This document shows positions 1-8,127 of a stretch of DNA of 33,260 nt, one piece after another. The DNA is from Anaerovibrio sp. (GTDB lineage Bacteria > Bacillota > Negativicutes > Selenomonadales > Selenomonadaceae), in the NCBI GenBank assembly GCA_017475925.1, contig JAFVER010000172.1:1-33260 (forward strand), in the 5' to 3' direction. The translations under genes and the position numbers were made by a program. The notes beneath the pieces are model-generated. The model was given only the letters and a program-made list of their open reading frames with translations, searched no databases and was not told where the DNA came from. Positions within the stretch are counted from its first letter, which is position 1; each line of letters starts with the position of its first letter.

Positions 1-1
1 A

Positions 2-339
2 GTAAAATGAGACTTATTCAGTGGGAGCTTTAAACTCCCACTGAATATTAGTCGAATAAATCCTAAGCTTTACGGAAGCATCCAAGAGGCAAAGCCGATT
101 GGATAATGCGCCCTATGCGAAAGTGTCCTGTGAAACAAGACTTCGTCGAAGTTGAACAGTAGACACTCACCGCTATGGAAGCATCCAAGAGGCAAAGCCG
201 ATTGGATAATGCGCCCTATGCGAAAGTGTCCTGTGAAACAAGACTTTGTTGAAGTTGAACAGTAGACACTTACCGCTATGGGCGCTTAACTCCCACCTAA
301 GATGCTGGGAGCCTTAGCGCCCGTTAGTATAGGGTAAAA
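2..339 (+). repeat. Dispersed structured repeat A, copy 1 (with internal tandem duplication)
   Basis: About 235 bp of this element recurs at 21956-22189 with only scattered changes; here it is longer because a 103-bp segment is present twice (74-176 and 177-279). Both copies begin GTAAAATGAGACTT and end TAGGGTAAAA. It can fold almost throughout: a 5' hairpin with arms GTGGGAG/CTCCCAC (about 20-52), a central hairpin AGTGTC...GACACT holding a small ACTTC/GAAGT stem, and a 3' hairpin with arms GGGCGCT/AGCGCCC and CTCCCA/TGGGAG (280-322). No ORF of note lies in it. I assign the plus strand because differences between copies become G-U pairs only on that strand. The family is unknown to me; an RNA gene, a REP/MITE-like element or a leader are all possible. 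Confidence 0.88.
74..279 (+). repeat. Tandem duplication (2 x 103 bp) inside repeat A copy 1
   Basis: Units 74-176 and 177-279 are identical except for three C-to-T changes. Two lie in the small stem-loop: ACTTC-GTC-GAAGT becomes ACTTT-GTT-GAAGT, which still pairs through G-U if read on the plus strand. The other is in the CTCACC/CTTACC stretch near the unit end. Repeat A copy 2 has a single unit, so this looks like a recent slippage or recombination event. Confidence 0.9.
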
Positions 340-408
340 TATCATTGTGTCAGTGCACTAGCATAAATACACAGATTTTACATATTGAAAATTTAATCAC
401 TGGTATGT

Positions 409-437
409 ATTATACCAAACAAAAGTTTTAAATACAA
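409..437 (-). promoter_or_regulatory. Candidate minus-strand promoter pointing off the left edge through repeat A
   Basis: Reading leftward there is TTGTAT, a 17-bp spacer, then a perfect TATAAT (409-414). The -10 sits in a short palindrome GGTAT-N5-ATACC (402-416). It faces repeat A copy 1 and whatever lies left of the window; no gene of this window is served by it. It rests on the -10 and the spacing alone, since the -35 matches the consensus at only three positions. Confidence 0.4.
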
Positions 438-498
438 TATTATTTATCCTTCAAAATATTATTCTGTCTTTTGTCAAAATTATACAGTATTTTCATAA

Positions 499-534
499 AA
501 AAATGAAGTTATTTATATAAATAACTTCATTTTT
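499..534 (-). terminator. Terminator of the efflux operon (AT-rich perfect palindrome)
   Basis: A perfect 36-bp palindrome (arm core TGAAGTTATTTAT, flanked by A5 and T5) lies about 47 bp after the stop codon of the RND gene. It has the shape of a bidirectional intrinsic terminator: a strong AT-rich stem ending in a U run whichever strand is read. Confidence 0.75.
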
Positions 535-580
535 AAAATAAATTATTAGAAATTTACTATGTTTTTTCTAAGTCAAACAA

Positions 581-3500
581 TTACACATACTGTCTGTTGT
601 GCTTCTTCTTTTTGTACTTGGACAGTCCAATCATATCTGAAAAACGAATGGTCAGAATATAGAAGGCTGGAATAATGAATATACTTATGCAGGTAGCAAA
701 CAGCATACCACCTACTACCGCTACACCCATACCGTTTCGGGCAGCTGCACCGGCACCGGAAGCCGCCGCCAACGGCAGACAGCCAATAATAAAGGCAAAG
801 GAGGTCATAAGTATAGGACGAAGTCGCAGCCCCGCCGCCTCTATGGCAGCCTTAAAAGGGTTCATTCCTGCATCAACACGAGCCTTAGCAAATTCTACTA
901 TCAAAATAGCGTTCTTTGCCGAAAGACCAATGAGCATAATAATACCAATCTGCATGTAAACACTGTTCTGAAGACCGGCATTGTAGGAACCCAAAAGGGT
1001 CTCAAACAAGCTGACGGCCAGCTCAGAGAACAATGCTCCAAAAATACCTACCGGTACTGAGAGAAGAACCGCAAATGGTACACTCCAGCTTTCATAAAGG
1101 GCAGCCAAGCACAGGAATACGAAAACCAATGCTAAAGCAAGAACCTGACCAGTAGAACTACTGCTCTTTACCTCTTCACGGGCCTGCCCAGACCACTCAA
1201 CATTATATCCAGCTGGGGCCACCTGAGCCACCACTTCTTCCATGGCCTCTATAGCCTGTCCAGAAGAATATCCACTGTTGGCGTTACCCTGGAAGGACAC
1301 TGCCTTAGCTGCGTTGAACCGATGTACTATGGATGGTGCAGTACTGAGTCTTGGCGTCAGGAGAGACTCCAAAGGAATCATATCTTTATTACCACTGCGT
1401 ACGTACATAAACCGCATGTCGTCGGCAGCTGTACGATACGCCTTGTCAGCCTGGAGCACTACCTTATAGGTACGACCAAATTGGTTAAAATCATTAACCT
1501 GGGTACCACCATAGAAAATCTGCATGGTATTAAATATATCTGACAAAGAAACATCCAAGCTCTTAGCCTTATCCCGGTCAATATCATATTGAACAATCGG
1601 TGAATTTATCTTAAAGGTGCACCGAACACCTTGAAGCTCTGGACGTTGATTTGCTGCTGCTACAATTTTTTGAGCAGTTTCATTAAGCTCCTGGTCAGTA
1701 TGACCTGATAAATCCTGAAGCTCCATTTGCCAACCACCAACGGTACCGAGACCAGGTAGTGCCGGCATATTGAAGGCTACCACCTGGGCCTCAGGCGCAG
1801 CCTTGGCACCTGCACCAAAGGTCTTACCAATCAATGCATTGATTGATTTATCAGGTGTGGTTCTATCATCCCAGCCATCAAGACCAATAAACATGGTTCC
1901 AGCGCTGGATTTAGAACCAAAGGACATGATATCAAAGCCTGTAATGGACATTACGTTTTTTATTCCCGGGAGTTCCTGAAGGGCTGCAGATACCTTATCC
2001 ATGGTAATTTCTGTTTGATTTATGGATGTACCCTCTGGAAGGGAAACGGAAACGGCATAAAAGCCCTGGTCCTCATCAGGCACAAAGGTACTAGGAACTA
2101 TTTTATACAGGAAGCCTGTTAATCCGGCAACCACAACAATCAGTATAACAGCATATTTTATATTGCCAATAAACCAGCCCACTACTCCCTGGTAGCCAAT
2201 CCGCATTTCATTAAATTTCTCGTTAAATTTGGCAAAAAATCTTGCCAAAATACCGTCATTGCCCTCCGAGTTTAAATCATTTGGCTTTAATATGGTAGCG
2301 CACAAGGCTGGGGTAAGGGTAAGGGCCACAAAGGCTGACAATGCCATGGATATAGCTATTGTTAAGGCAAATTGTCGATAAAGTACACCCATCATGCCGC
2401 CTAAAAAGGCTACCGGTACAAACACCGCTGCCAAAACAAAGGCAATGGCCACAACCGGCCCCTGTACCTCGTCCATGGCCCGTTCTGTGGCATCGATAAC
2501 GGATAATCCAGTACTCATATGATGCTCAACATTTTCAATAACTACTATAGCATCATCTACAACCAGACCTATAGCCAAAACCATGGCAAACAGGGTCAGT
2601 GTATTAATTGAGAAATCAAGAATTATAAACGCAATAAATGTACCAATCAAGGAAACTGGTACTGCCAAAAGTGGTATAAGAGTCGCCCGCCAATTTTGCA
2701 GGAACACAAATACTACCAATACCACCAACAGCAATGCCTCAAAGAAGGTTTCTACAACCTCTTTAATAGAGGTTCCGATGTAATCAGTAGTATCAACAAT
2801 ATATTTTAATTCCAAATCCGGTGGGAAATCCTTCTCCGCCTCAGCCAAAATCCTGCGACACTCTGCAACAGTAGTCATGGTATTGGCATCCTCAGTAAGC
2901 TGAACGCCAAATCCCACAGTATTTTTTATCCCGTTCATGCTTGGAAATACCATATACTGGGTTGCACCATTTTCAATTTTGGCCACATCCTTTAGATGAA
3001 CCATGGAACCATTGCTATCGGTTTTTACAACTATTTCACCAAACTGCTCCGGTGTAACCAGACGTCCATCAATCTTACCAGTAAACTGCTTTTCCTGTAT
3101 ATCACTGATTGGCAGTGCACCCACTGTACCGGCTGGAGCCTGTAGGTTCTGCTCCTTAATGGCATCTGAAATATCACTGACGGTAAGATTCATTTCCGCT
3201 AATCTGTCCGGGTTAAGCCATATACGCATGGAATGGTCAGCACCAAATATCTGCACTGAGCCTACACCATCTACACGTTTAATCTTATCTATAACATAAA
3301 TATCTGCATAGTTTTTTAACCAGGTCCTATCATATGTACCATTCGGCGAAATCATGGACATCATAAGCGCCATGTCGTTAGATGCCTTTTTGGTAACAAC
3401 GCCGTAGGTTTTTACACTATCTGGCAGGCTGGCATTGGCAACTGCAACAGAATTCTGCACCTTTACGGCGTCCATATCACCATTAGTACCAAGCTCAAAT

Positions 3501-3778
3501 ACTACAGACAGAGAATAATATCCAGAATCCGAGGCATTGGAATTCATATAATCCATTCCCTGAACACCGTTTACCTGCTGCTCAATGACCTGAGCCACCG
3601 TTTCGTTTAATACGTTGGCATTAGCACCGATATACGTGGTACTTACTGAAATAGTCGGTGGTGAAATCTGTGGATACATAGCTATTGGAAGCTGTACCGC
3701 AGACAACAATCCACCAATTACGATAATCAGGGATATAACTATGGCAAATATCGGTCTATGTATAAAAAATTTAGACAC
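581..3778 (-). CDS. RND-family multidrug efflux pump, inner-membrane transporter (AcrB/MexB type)
   Basis: Proton-driven exporter of the hydrophobe/amphiphile efflux (HAE-1) family, 1065 aa against about 1050 for AcrB. It pumps drugs and other amphiphiles from inner membrane and periplasm through a partner adaptor and an outer-membrane channel. The N-terminus MSKFFIHRPIFA is typical. The proton-relay residues are visible: the DD pair at 408-409 in TM4 (GLVVDDAIVV), K955 in GLSAKNAILIVEF, R985 and T992 in the segment before LRPILMTS. The large periplasmic loops and 12 membrane segments fit the family. The start is GTG behind a GGGGG ribosome site. It begins 12 bp after the adaptor gene stop, so the two form an operon ending at the palindromic terminator at 499-534. 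No TolC/OprM gene is in the window. An envelope with an outer membrane is implied. The substrate is unknown. Confidence 0.95.
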   Translation of the reverse strand: MSKFFIHRPIFAIVISLIIVIGGLLSAVQLPIAMYPQISPPTISVSTTYIGANANVLNETVAQVIEQQVNGVQGMDYMNSNASDSGYYSLSVVFELGTNGDMDAVKVQNSVAVANASLPDSVKTYGVVTKKASNDMALMMSMISPNGTYDRTWLKNYADIYVIDKIKRVDGVGSVQIFGADHSMRIWLNPDRLAEMNLTVSDISDAIKEQNLQAPAGTVGALPISDIQEKQFTGKIDGRLVTPEQFGEIVVKTDSNGSMVHLKDVAKIENGATQYMVFPSMNGIKNTVGFGVQLTEDANTMTTVAECRRILAEAEKDFPPDLELKYIVDTTDYIGTSIKEVVETFFEALLLVVLVVFVFLQNWRATLIPLLAVPVSLIGTFIAFIILDFSINTLTLFAMVLAIGLVVDDAIVVIENVEHHMSTGLSVIDATERAMDEVQGPVVAIAFVLAAVFVPVAFLGGMMGVLYRQFALTIAISMALSAFVALTLTPALCATILKPNDLNSEGNDGILARFFAKFNEKFNEMRIGYQGVVGWFIGNIKYAVILIVVVAGLTGFLYKIVPSTFVPDEDQGFYAVSVSLPEGTSINQTEITMDKVSAALQELPGIKNVMSITGFDIMSFGSKSSAGTMFIGLDGWDDRTTPDKSINALIGKTFGAGAKAAPEAQVVAFNMPALPGLGTVGGWQMELQDLSGHTDQELNETAQKIVAAANQRPELQGVRCTFKINSPIVQYDIDRDKAKSLDVSLSDIFNTMQIFYGGTQVNDFNQFGRTYKVVLQADKAYRTAADDMRFMYVRSGNKDMIPLESLLTPRLSTAPSIVHRFNAAKAVSFQGNANSGYSSGQAIEAMEEVVAQVAPAGYNVEWSGQAREEVKSSSSTGQVLALALVFVFLCLAALYESWSVPFAVLLSVPVGIFGALFSELAVSLFETLLGSYNAGLQNSVYMQIGIIMLIGLSAKNAILIVEFAKARVDAGMNPFKAAIEAAGLRLRPILMTSFAFIIGCLPLAAASGAGAAARNGMGVAVVGGMLFATCISIFIIPAFYILTIRFSDMIGLSKYKKKKHNRQYV

Positions 3779-3790
3779 CCGTCTACCCCC

Positions 3791-4960
3791 TTAATTACGC
3801 TTATCTACAAAGGAAAATCCCAATTCCTCACCAGTAACCATTGTTACATTCATCTCGACACCCTCTGTAAGATTAGTAAGGCCCTCTACTACAACCTTTT
3901 CATTGCCACTAAGGCCACTCTTAATAACATAATAGCTGCCTATAGACTCACCCAGCTCCACTGGAATGGCTACAGATTTATTGTCCTCTCCTACGATCAT
4001 AACAAAGGATTTACCCAAAAGCTGCTGTACAGACCGCTGAGGAACCAGAATAGCATCCTTAAGTGTATCCCCCACTAAACGGGCCCTAGCAAACATTCCT
4101 GGAATAAGCACACCATTTGAATTATCGAACTGTGCCTTTATCAGCAAGGAGGATGTATTACCTTCCATGGCCCGGTCAACCTCAACGACACTGCCCAGGG
4201 CTGGATATTCCTTACCATCACTTAATACAATACGAACACTCTTACTAGGCAGCGCCATACCCGGCACCACATCATTACCCACATATTTGAGATATTCTGC
4301 TTCACTTACACTGAACTGAACCATCATTGGATTACTGGTACCGATTGTTACCAATGGTGTTGTTCCGGCTGCTGCAAAGGTTCCAACTGCCACATCATCC
4401 ACTGCCAACTTGCCACTCATTGGAGCATAAACCACGGTATCGTCAAGATTTTGCTGAGCAGTTTCTACCAATGCCTCCATGGCCGATACATTAGCTGCCA
4501 GGGCATTTACCTGGGCCTGTTGATTGGTAACAACCTGCTCGGACACTGCATTGGCAGCAAACAGCTGCTGATTACGGCTTAATTCAACCTGAGCATTATT
4601 GAAATTTGCCTGAGCCTGAGCCAAATTGGCCTGAGCGTTAAGAAGTGCCGCCTGATAGTTTCTGGAATCTATCCGATACAAAGCCTGTCCGGCCTGCACC
4701 TGATCGCCACCCTTAATGTACTTTTCTACAATGGTACCTGATACCTTGGCGGTAACCTTAGTGGTATCCTTGCCTTTTACTGTACCAGGATATTCAAGGG
4801 TTAGGGGCGTATCACGCTTAATAACCTCCATGGCTTTTACCTGAGCGGCGCCACCCTGATTACGGGACCCCGCCATCTGCCCCATCAGGAACATATATCC
4901 ACCAATAATTGCCGCAATGACAACTACAGCGCAAATCACAAGTCCTCTTTTAGATAACAA
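3791..4960 (-). CDS. RND efflux periplasmic adaptor (membrane fusion protein, AcrA/MexA type)
   Basis: 389-aa membrane fusion protein that bridges the RND pump to an outer-membrane channel. After a short basic N-terminus (MLSKRG) there is one hydrophobic anchor (about residues 7-26); its Cys is not in a lipobox, so I expect an inner-membrane anchor rather than a lipoprotein. Then come the beta-barrel/lipoyl half, an alanine- and glutamine-rich coiled-coil hairpin (about 100-175, with repeated AQAN-like heptads), the second lipoyl half (APMSGKLAVDDVAVG) and the C-terminal barrel. The start is TTG, 8 nt after a perfect AGGAGG; a nearer ATG is out of frame. It is first gene of the pair with the AcrB-type transporter. 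Confidence 0.93.
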   Translation of the reverse strand: MLSKRGLVICAVVVIAAIIGGYMFLMGQMAGSRNQGGAAQVKAMEVIKRDTPLTLEYPGTVKGKDTTKVTAKVSGTIVEKYIKGGDQVQAGQALYRIDSRNYQAALLNAQANLAQAQANFNNAQVELSRNQQLFAANAVSEQVVTNQQAQVNALAANVSAMEALVETAQQNLDDTVVYAPMSGKLAVDDVAVGTFAAAGTTPLVTIGTSNPMMVQFSVSEAEYLKYVGNDVVPGMALPSKSVRIVLSDGKEYPALGSVVEVDRAMEGNTSSLLIKAQFDNSNGVLIPGMFARARLVGDTLKDAILVPQRSVQQLLGKSFVMIVGEDNKSVAIPVELGESIGSYYVIKSGLSGNEKVVVEGLTNLTEGVEMNVTMVTGEELGFSFVDKRN

Positions 4961-5019
4961 AATCCATTCCTCCTAAACAAATCATTTATGCTTCTCAAAA
5001 TAATAAATATCCTTTTTCC

Positions 5020-5066
5020 ATAATGTATCAAAAAAAATCAAACAACATCAAACAACATACATTATA
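5020..5066 (-). promoter_or_regulatory. Putative promoter/operator region of the efflux pair
   Basis: The 146-bp gap upstream of the adaptor gene contains a perfect 9-bp inverted repeat, ATAATGTAT (5020-5028) and ATACATTAT (5057-5065). The arms enclose a poly-A stretch and a perfect 10-bp tandem repeat TCAAACAACA (5038-5057). On the minus strand the upstream arm overlaps a TATAAT (5061-5066), a possible -10, though no good -35 is seen. This looks like a repressor or activator site for the pump. No regulator gene is adjacent. A weak AT-rich hairpin (AATGAT/ATCATT, 5084-5101) just before it may end the MBL gene transcript. Confidence 0.4.
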
Positions 5067-5106
5067 CATTCTATTGAATAAATAATGATTAAAATATCAT
5101 TAAAAC

Positions 5107-5916
5107 TTAGAATTCAATCACCTCAAGGTCATCCGGTACATAGATGTTGCCATTAAAATATTGCTTTGCTTCGGCTGTATAAGCTTTTTTCCTGGTCTCA
5201 ATAGTCCTGTCCTCGGTATGATAAAGCACCAGATTTTTTGCATCCAGCTTTTGAGCCAGCTCCGCAGCCTCCTTGCAGGTGCTATGATGTTTTTCATATG
5301 GCTTAAATATATCTCTGTCCTCATATTTACAAAAAGCCTCTGACAGCAGCCAGTCCGCTCCTTTGGCATATTCCTCGCAGCCATCATTGTATGGCTCGTC
5401 ACCCAGACAGGTGAGCATGGTTTTATCATCCTTAAACTGGAGCTGATAGCCAAACTGCTTTGCCTTTGTGGAATAAATATCAAATACATCAATTTCAAAC
5501 TGAGGCAGCTCAATAACCTGTCCATCCCAAATCTCATGTATGATAATATTATCACCGATATTTTCGAAATCCTTGCGCTTCAGCATCATTTCACACATGT
5601 TGAGCAAAATATCCTTTACCTCATCATGACAATATATATGGAACACTCCACTATATTTGCCACTGTTCATCATAGAGGAAATTTTTCTGATTACCCATAC
5701 TACCCCCATGATGTGATCAGTATGAGCATGAGTTACAAACATGTGATGCAGCCTGTTATATTCCGCTCCTGCCAATTCAAGCTGACGCAATATCCCATTT
5801 CCACCGCCAGCATCAGTCAAAAAAAGCTCTCTATCAGAAGTCTCAATCAAAAAACATGTATTAAACACCTTGGTTACCATTGCATTTCCAGTACCCAAAA
5901 AAATAAGCCTTCTCAT
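5107..5916 (-). CDS. Metallo-beta-lactamase-fold hydrolase, RNase Z-like
   Basis: 269-aa two-zinc hydrolase of the metallo-beta-lactamase fold. The metal-binding motif HAHTDH is at 63-68, an Asp in CLGDEP follows in the middle, and a His in KHHSTCKEAA and one in LVLYHTED complete the site. FLGTGNA near the N-terminus and the HST...LYHTED tail resemble RNase Z/ElaC-type and arylsulfatase-like members, but the exosite arm of true tRNase Z is not obvious, so the substrate is unassigned. I start at the ATG at 5916, 6 nt after GGAGGT; a GTG upstream (5931) lies before that site and would put it inside the coding sequence. It appears to be its own unit, preceded by a 20-bp palindrome. Confidence 0.85.
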   Translation of the reverse strand: MRRLIFLGTGNAMVTKVFNTCFLIETSDRELFLTDAGGGNGILRQLELAGAEYNRLHHMFVTHAHTDHIMGVVWVIRKISSMMNSGKYSGVFHIYCHDEVKDILLNMCEMMLKRKDFENIGDNIIIHEIWDGQVIELPQFEIDVFDIYSTKAKQFGYQLQFKDDKTMLTCLGDEPYNDGCEEYAKGADWLLSEAFCKYEDRDIFKPYEKHHSTCKEAAELAQKLDAKNLVLYHTEDRTIETRKKAYTAEAKQYFNGNIYVPDDLEVIEF

Positions 5917-5941
5917 CACAATACCTCCCACATAAACTTAC

Positions 5942-5961
5942 TGGACACCTGGCAGTGTCCA
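5942..5961 (-). promoter_or_regulatory. 20-bp palindrome upstream of the MBL gene
   Basis: TGGACAC-CTGGCA-GTGTCCA is a perfect 7-bp inverted repeat about 25 bp before the MBL start codon and just before its ribosome site. It could be a repressor operator or an RNA hairpin in the leader. There is no U run after it, so it is not a normal terminator. Confidence 0.5.
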
Positions 5962-5972
5962 CACGCCCTTAC

Positions 5973-6030
5973 ATGAAATCTAAGCTCATACTACGCCTTT
6001 GGCTTGAATCACTACGATTTCATAGTAAAA
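5973..6030. repeat. Dispersed hairpin repeat B, copy 1
   Basis: 58 bp starting ATGAAATCTA and ending ATTTCATAGTAAAA; the ends form an 8-bp stem ATGAAATC/GATTTCAT. The same layout recurs at 25849-25907 with roughly three quarters of positions identical and one indel, and with shared inner words (GCTC, CTTTGG, TTG, TCACTA). It lies between the rnc terminator and the MBL gene and could hold that gene's promoter or leader. Confidence 0.7.
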
Positions 6031-6080
6031 ATTACATCTATGTATATCACAAAAGCTACAAAAACCACCACTATAATAAT

Positions 6081-6113
6081 AAAGGACTGTCACAAATAAC
6101 GCAACAATCCTTT
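6081..6113 (-). terminator. Terminator of the fatty-acid/rnc operon
   Basis: On the minus strand AAAGGATTGT pairs with ACAGTCCTTT (10 bp, one G-U) around a 13-nt loop, then ATTATTATAG follows. It lies about 20 bp after the rnc stop. The U run is interrupted, so strength is uncertain. Confidence 0.65.
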
Positions 6114-6131
6114 TATTAATTATTAAATTTT

Positions 6132-6848
6132 CTAATTATTAAGTTTTTCTAATGCTTGTTTGGCAGCCTGCTGCTCAGCAGCTTTTTTGCTTGGACCAGT
6201 ACCAATTCCTAAAACTTCATCATTAAGCCTTACCTCAAACTCAAAAACCTTCGCATGATCAGGACCTGTAGAGCCCAACATCTCATAGCTGATTTTATTT
6301 TCGCCATGACACTGAATAAGCTCCTGTAAAATGGTCTTATAATCCTTTACCTTTGACACACCGGTTTCCACCTGCTTTAAATGCTCCTCCAGTTGACGGA
6401 TAACATAAGAAAGTGCCTTCTCCCAGCCTTGGTCCATATAAATGGCCCCAATTACTGCTTCAAAAGCATCCTCCAGCATAGAGGACCGTCTACGGCCACC
6501 AGAAAGCAGCTCTCCATGACCAAGCAGCAGGTAATCTCCCAAATTCAGCTCTGAAGCCCGGCTGGACAAGCTAGCCTCACATACAACAGCTGCCCGGGAT
6601 TTGGTAAGCTCTCCCTCAGGAAGTCCTGGGAAATGCTCAAAAAGATAGGTGCTGATAGCAAGCTCCAGCACCGCATCTCCTAAAAATTCCAAGCGTTCAT
6701 TATGCTCTACCTTAAAGCGGGACTCATTGGCATAGGAGGTATGGGTAAGGGCCTGATGCAACCAGCTGATGTCGTTAAACTGCACACCTAGCCGCTTTGC
6801 CAGCCCTTCAAGCCGCCTCCTGCGCTCTCCAGTCACGCAATCCTTCAT
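6132..6848 (-). CDS. rnc: Ribonuclease III
   Basis: 238-aa double-strand-specific endoribonuclease for rRNA precursor and mRNA processing. The catalytic domain has the signature NERLEFLGDAVLEL (50-63), with E54 and D58, and EDAFEAVIGAIY with D127 and E130 as the metal ligands. A double-stranded RNA-binding domain fills about 165-236 (DYKTILQELIQ...GPSKKAAEQQAAKQALEKL). Length is normal. It starts 17 bp after fabF, a Firmicute-type placement at the end of the fatty-acid operon, and is followed by a hairpin terminator. The ribosome site is weak (GAGTGA), suggesting low or coupled translation. Confidence 0.97.
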   Translation of the reverse strand: MKDCVTGERRRRLEGLAKRLGVQFNDISWLHQALTHTSYANESRFKVEHNERLEFLGDAVLELAISTYLFEHFPGLPEGELTKSRAAVVCEASLSSRASELNLGDYLLLGHGELLSGGRRRSSMLEDAFEAVIGAIYMDQGWEKALSYVIRQLEEHLKQVETGVSKVKDYKTILQELIQCHGENKISYEMLGSTGPDHAKVFEFEVRLNDEVLGIGTGPSKKAAEQQAAKQALEKLNN

Positions 6849-6865
6849 AATAAATCACTCAACTT

Positions 6866-8110
6866 CTACTTAGAATATTTTTTTAAAACAACACATGCAT
6901 TGTGTCCACCAAAGCCAAGATTGTTAGACAAGGCAGCCCTCACAGTTTTAGCTCTGGCTTTATTAGGTACATAATCAAGATCAAGCTCCTCATCAGGAGT
7001 CTCATAGTTAATGGTTGGCGGCAACATATCATTTTCCACTGCTAAAGTAGTAGCGATACACTCAACACCACCGGCCGCCCCCATAAGGTGCCCAATCATG
7101 GACTTTATAGAGCTAACAGCGACATCCTTAGCATGGTCACCCCATACTGTTTTGATGGCCTCAGTCTCAGTCAAATCGTTCAGATGGGTTGAAGTACCAT
7201 GAGCATTGACATAATCCACCTCGGAAGGCTCCAACCCGGCGTCCTTCAAGGCAATAGACATGCATTTGGCCGCCATTTCACCATGAGGAGCTGGACTGGT
7301 AATATGATAGGCATCAGAAGTTGCCCCGTAACCAACGATTTCCGCATAAATATGGGCACCACGCTTTTCTGCATGCTCAAGAGTCTCCAATATAATAACT
7401 CCGGCACCCTCACCCATAACAAAACCACTGCGGTTAGCATCAAACGGCCTAGAGGCATGGGCAGGATCATCATTATGGTCACAGCAAAGAGCCTTCATAG
7501 AACAAAAACCAGCTACCGCTGCCTCTGAAATGCTGGCCTCAGCACCACCAGCCACCATAACATCCGCATCTCCCCGCTGAAGAAGACGGAAAGCATCACC
7601 AATGTTATTTGTACCAGTTGCACAAGCTGTTACCACACAGCTGCTTGGTCCCTTTAAGCCCAGAGCAATAGACACATGTCCGGCAGCCATGTTGGCTATC
7701 ATCATTGGTATAAAAAACGGACTAATCTTATTAGGCCCCTTGTCGAACAGCTTTTCATACTGACCATGCATGGTCTCGATACCACCAATACCACTACCTA
7801 CGAAGGTACCAATACGTTCGCAATCCTCGGCTTCAAGATTAAGCTTAGCATCTTCCACTGCCATCTTTGCAGCTGCAACTGCAAATTGAGCATATCGGTC
7901 AATACGCTTTGCCTCTTTCTTGTCCATGTAATCAGCTGGATCAAAATCCTTTACCTCACCAGCAAGCTGGCATTTATAATCAGTTGCATCAAAGCGGGTA
8001 ATCTTATCAATGCCATTCTTGCCTTCCAGCAGGGACTTCCAAAATACATCCTTGCCAATACCAACTGGACTGATTACACCAAGGCCGGTAATTACAACAC
8101 GATTAGACAA
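6866..8110 (-). CDS. fabF: Beta-ketoacyl-ACP synthase II
   Basis: 414-aa elongating condensing enzyme of type II fatty-acid synthesis; joins malonyl-ACP to a growing acyl-ACP. The thiolase-fold triad is intact: C163 in TACATGT, H304 in [11 protein letters not shown] and H341 in [11 protein letters not shown], at nearly the E. coli FabF positions. The start is TTG at 8110, 6 nt after GAGGTG, giving the usual N-terminus [17 protein letters not shown]; an upstream in-frame TTG (8131) would put the ribosome site inside the gene. It follows the FabX-like gene by 17 bp. In organisms with FabX-type desaturation, elongation of the cis intermediate is done by a KAS enzyme such as this one (inference for this genome). 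Confidence 0.97.
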   Translation of the reverse strand: MSNRVVITGLGVISPVGIGKDVFWKSLLEGKNGIDKITRFDATDYKCQLAGEVKDFDPADYMDKKEAKRIDRYAQFAVAAAKMAVEDAKLNLEAEDCERIGTFVGSGIGGIETMHGQYEKLFDKGPNKISPFFIPMMIANMAAGHVSIALGLKGPSSCVVTACATGTNNIGDAFRLLQRGDADVMVAGGAEASISEAAVAGFCSMKALCCDHNDDPAHASRPFDANRSGFVMGEGAGVIILETLEHAEKRGAHIYAEIVGYGATSDAYHITSPAPHGEMAAKCMSIALKDAGLEPSEVDYVNAHGTSTHLNDLTETEAIKTVWGDHAKDVAVSSIKSMIGHLMGAAGGVECIATTLAVENDMLPPTINYETPDEELDLDYVPNKARAKTVRAALSNNLGFGGHNACVVLKKYSK

Positions 8111-8127
8111 AATTAACACCTCACATT

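Noticed and set aside
1-340. CRISPR array or tRNA/rRNA in the left-edge repeat
   Set aside because: There are only two tandem units with no spacers, no cloverleaf or CCA end, and no rRNA motifs. It is better described as a dispersed structured repeat.
5118-5555. 145-codon minus-strand frame inside the MBL gene
   Set aside because: It is a shifted-frame shadow of the MBL hydrolase; the true frame carries the complete metal-binding motifs.
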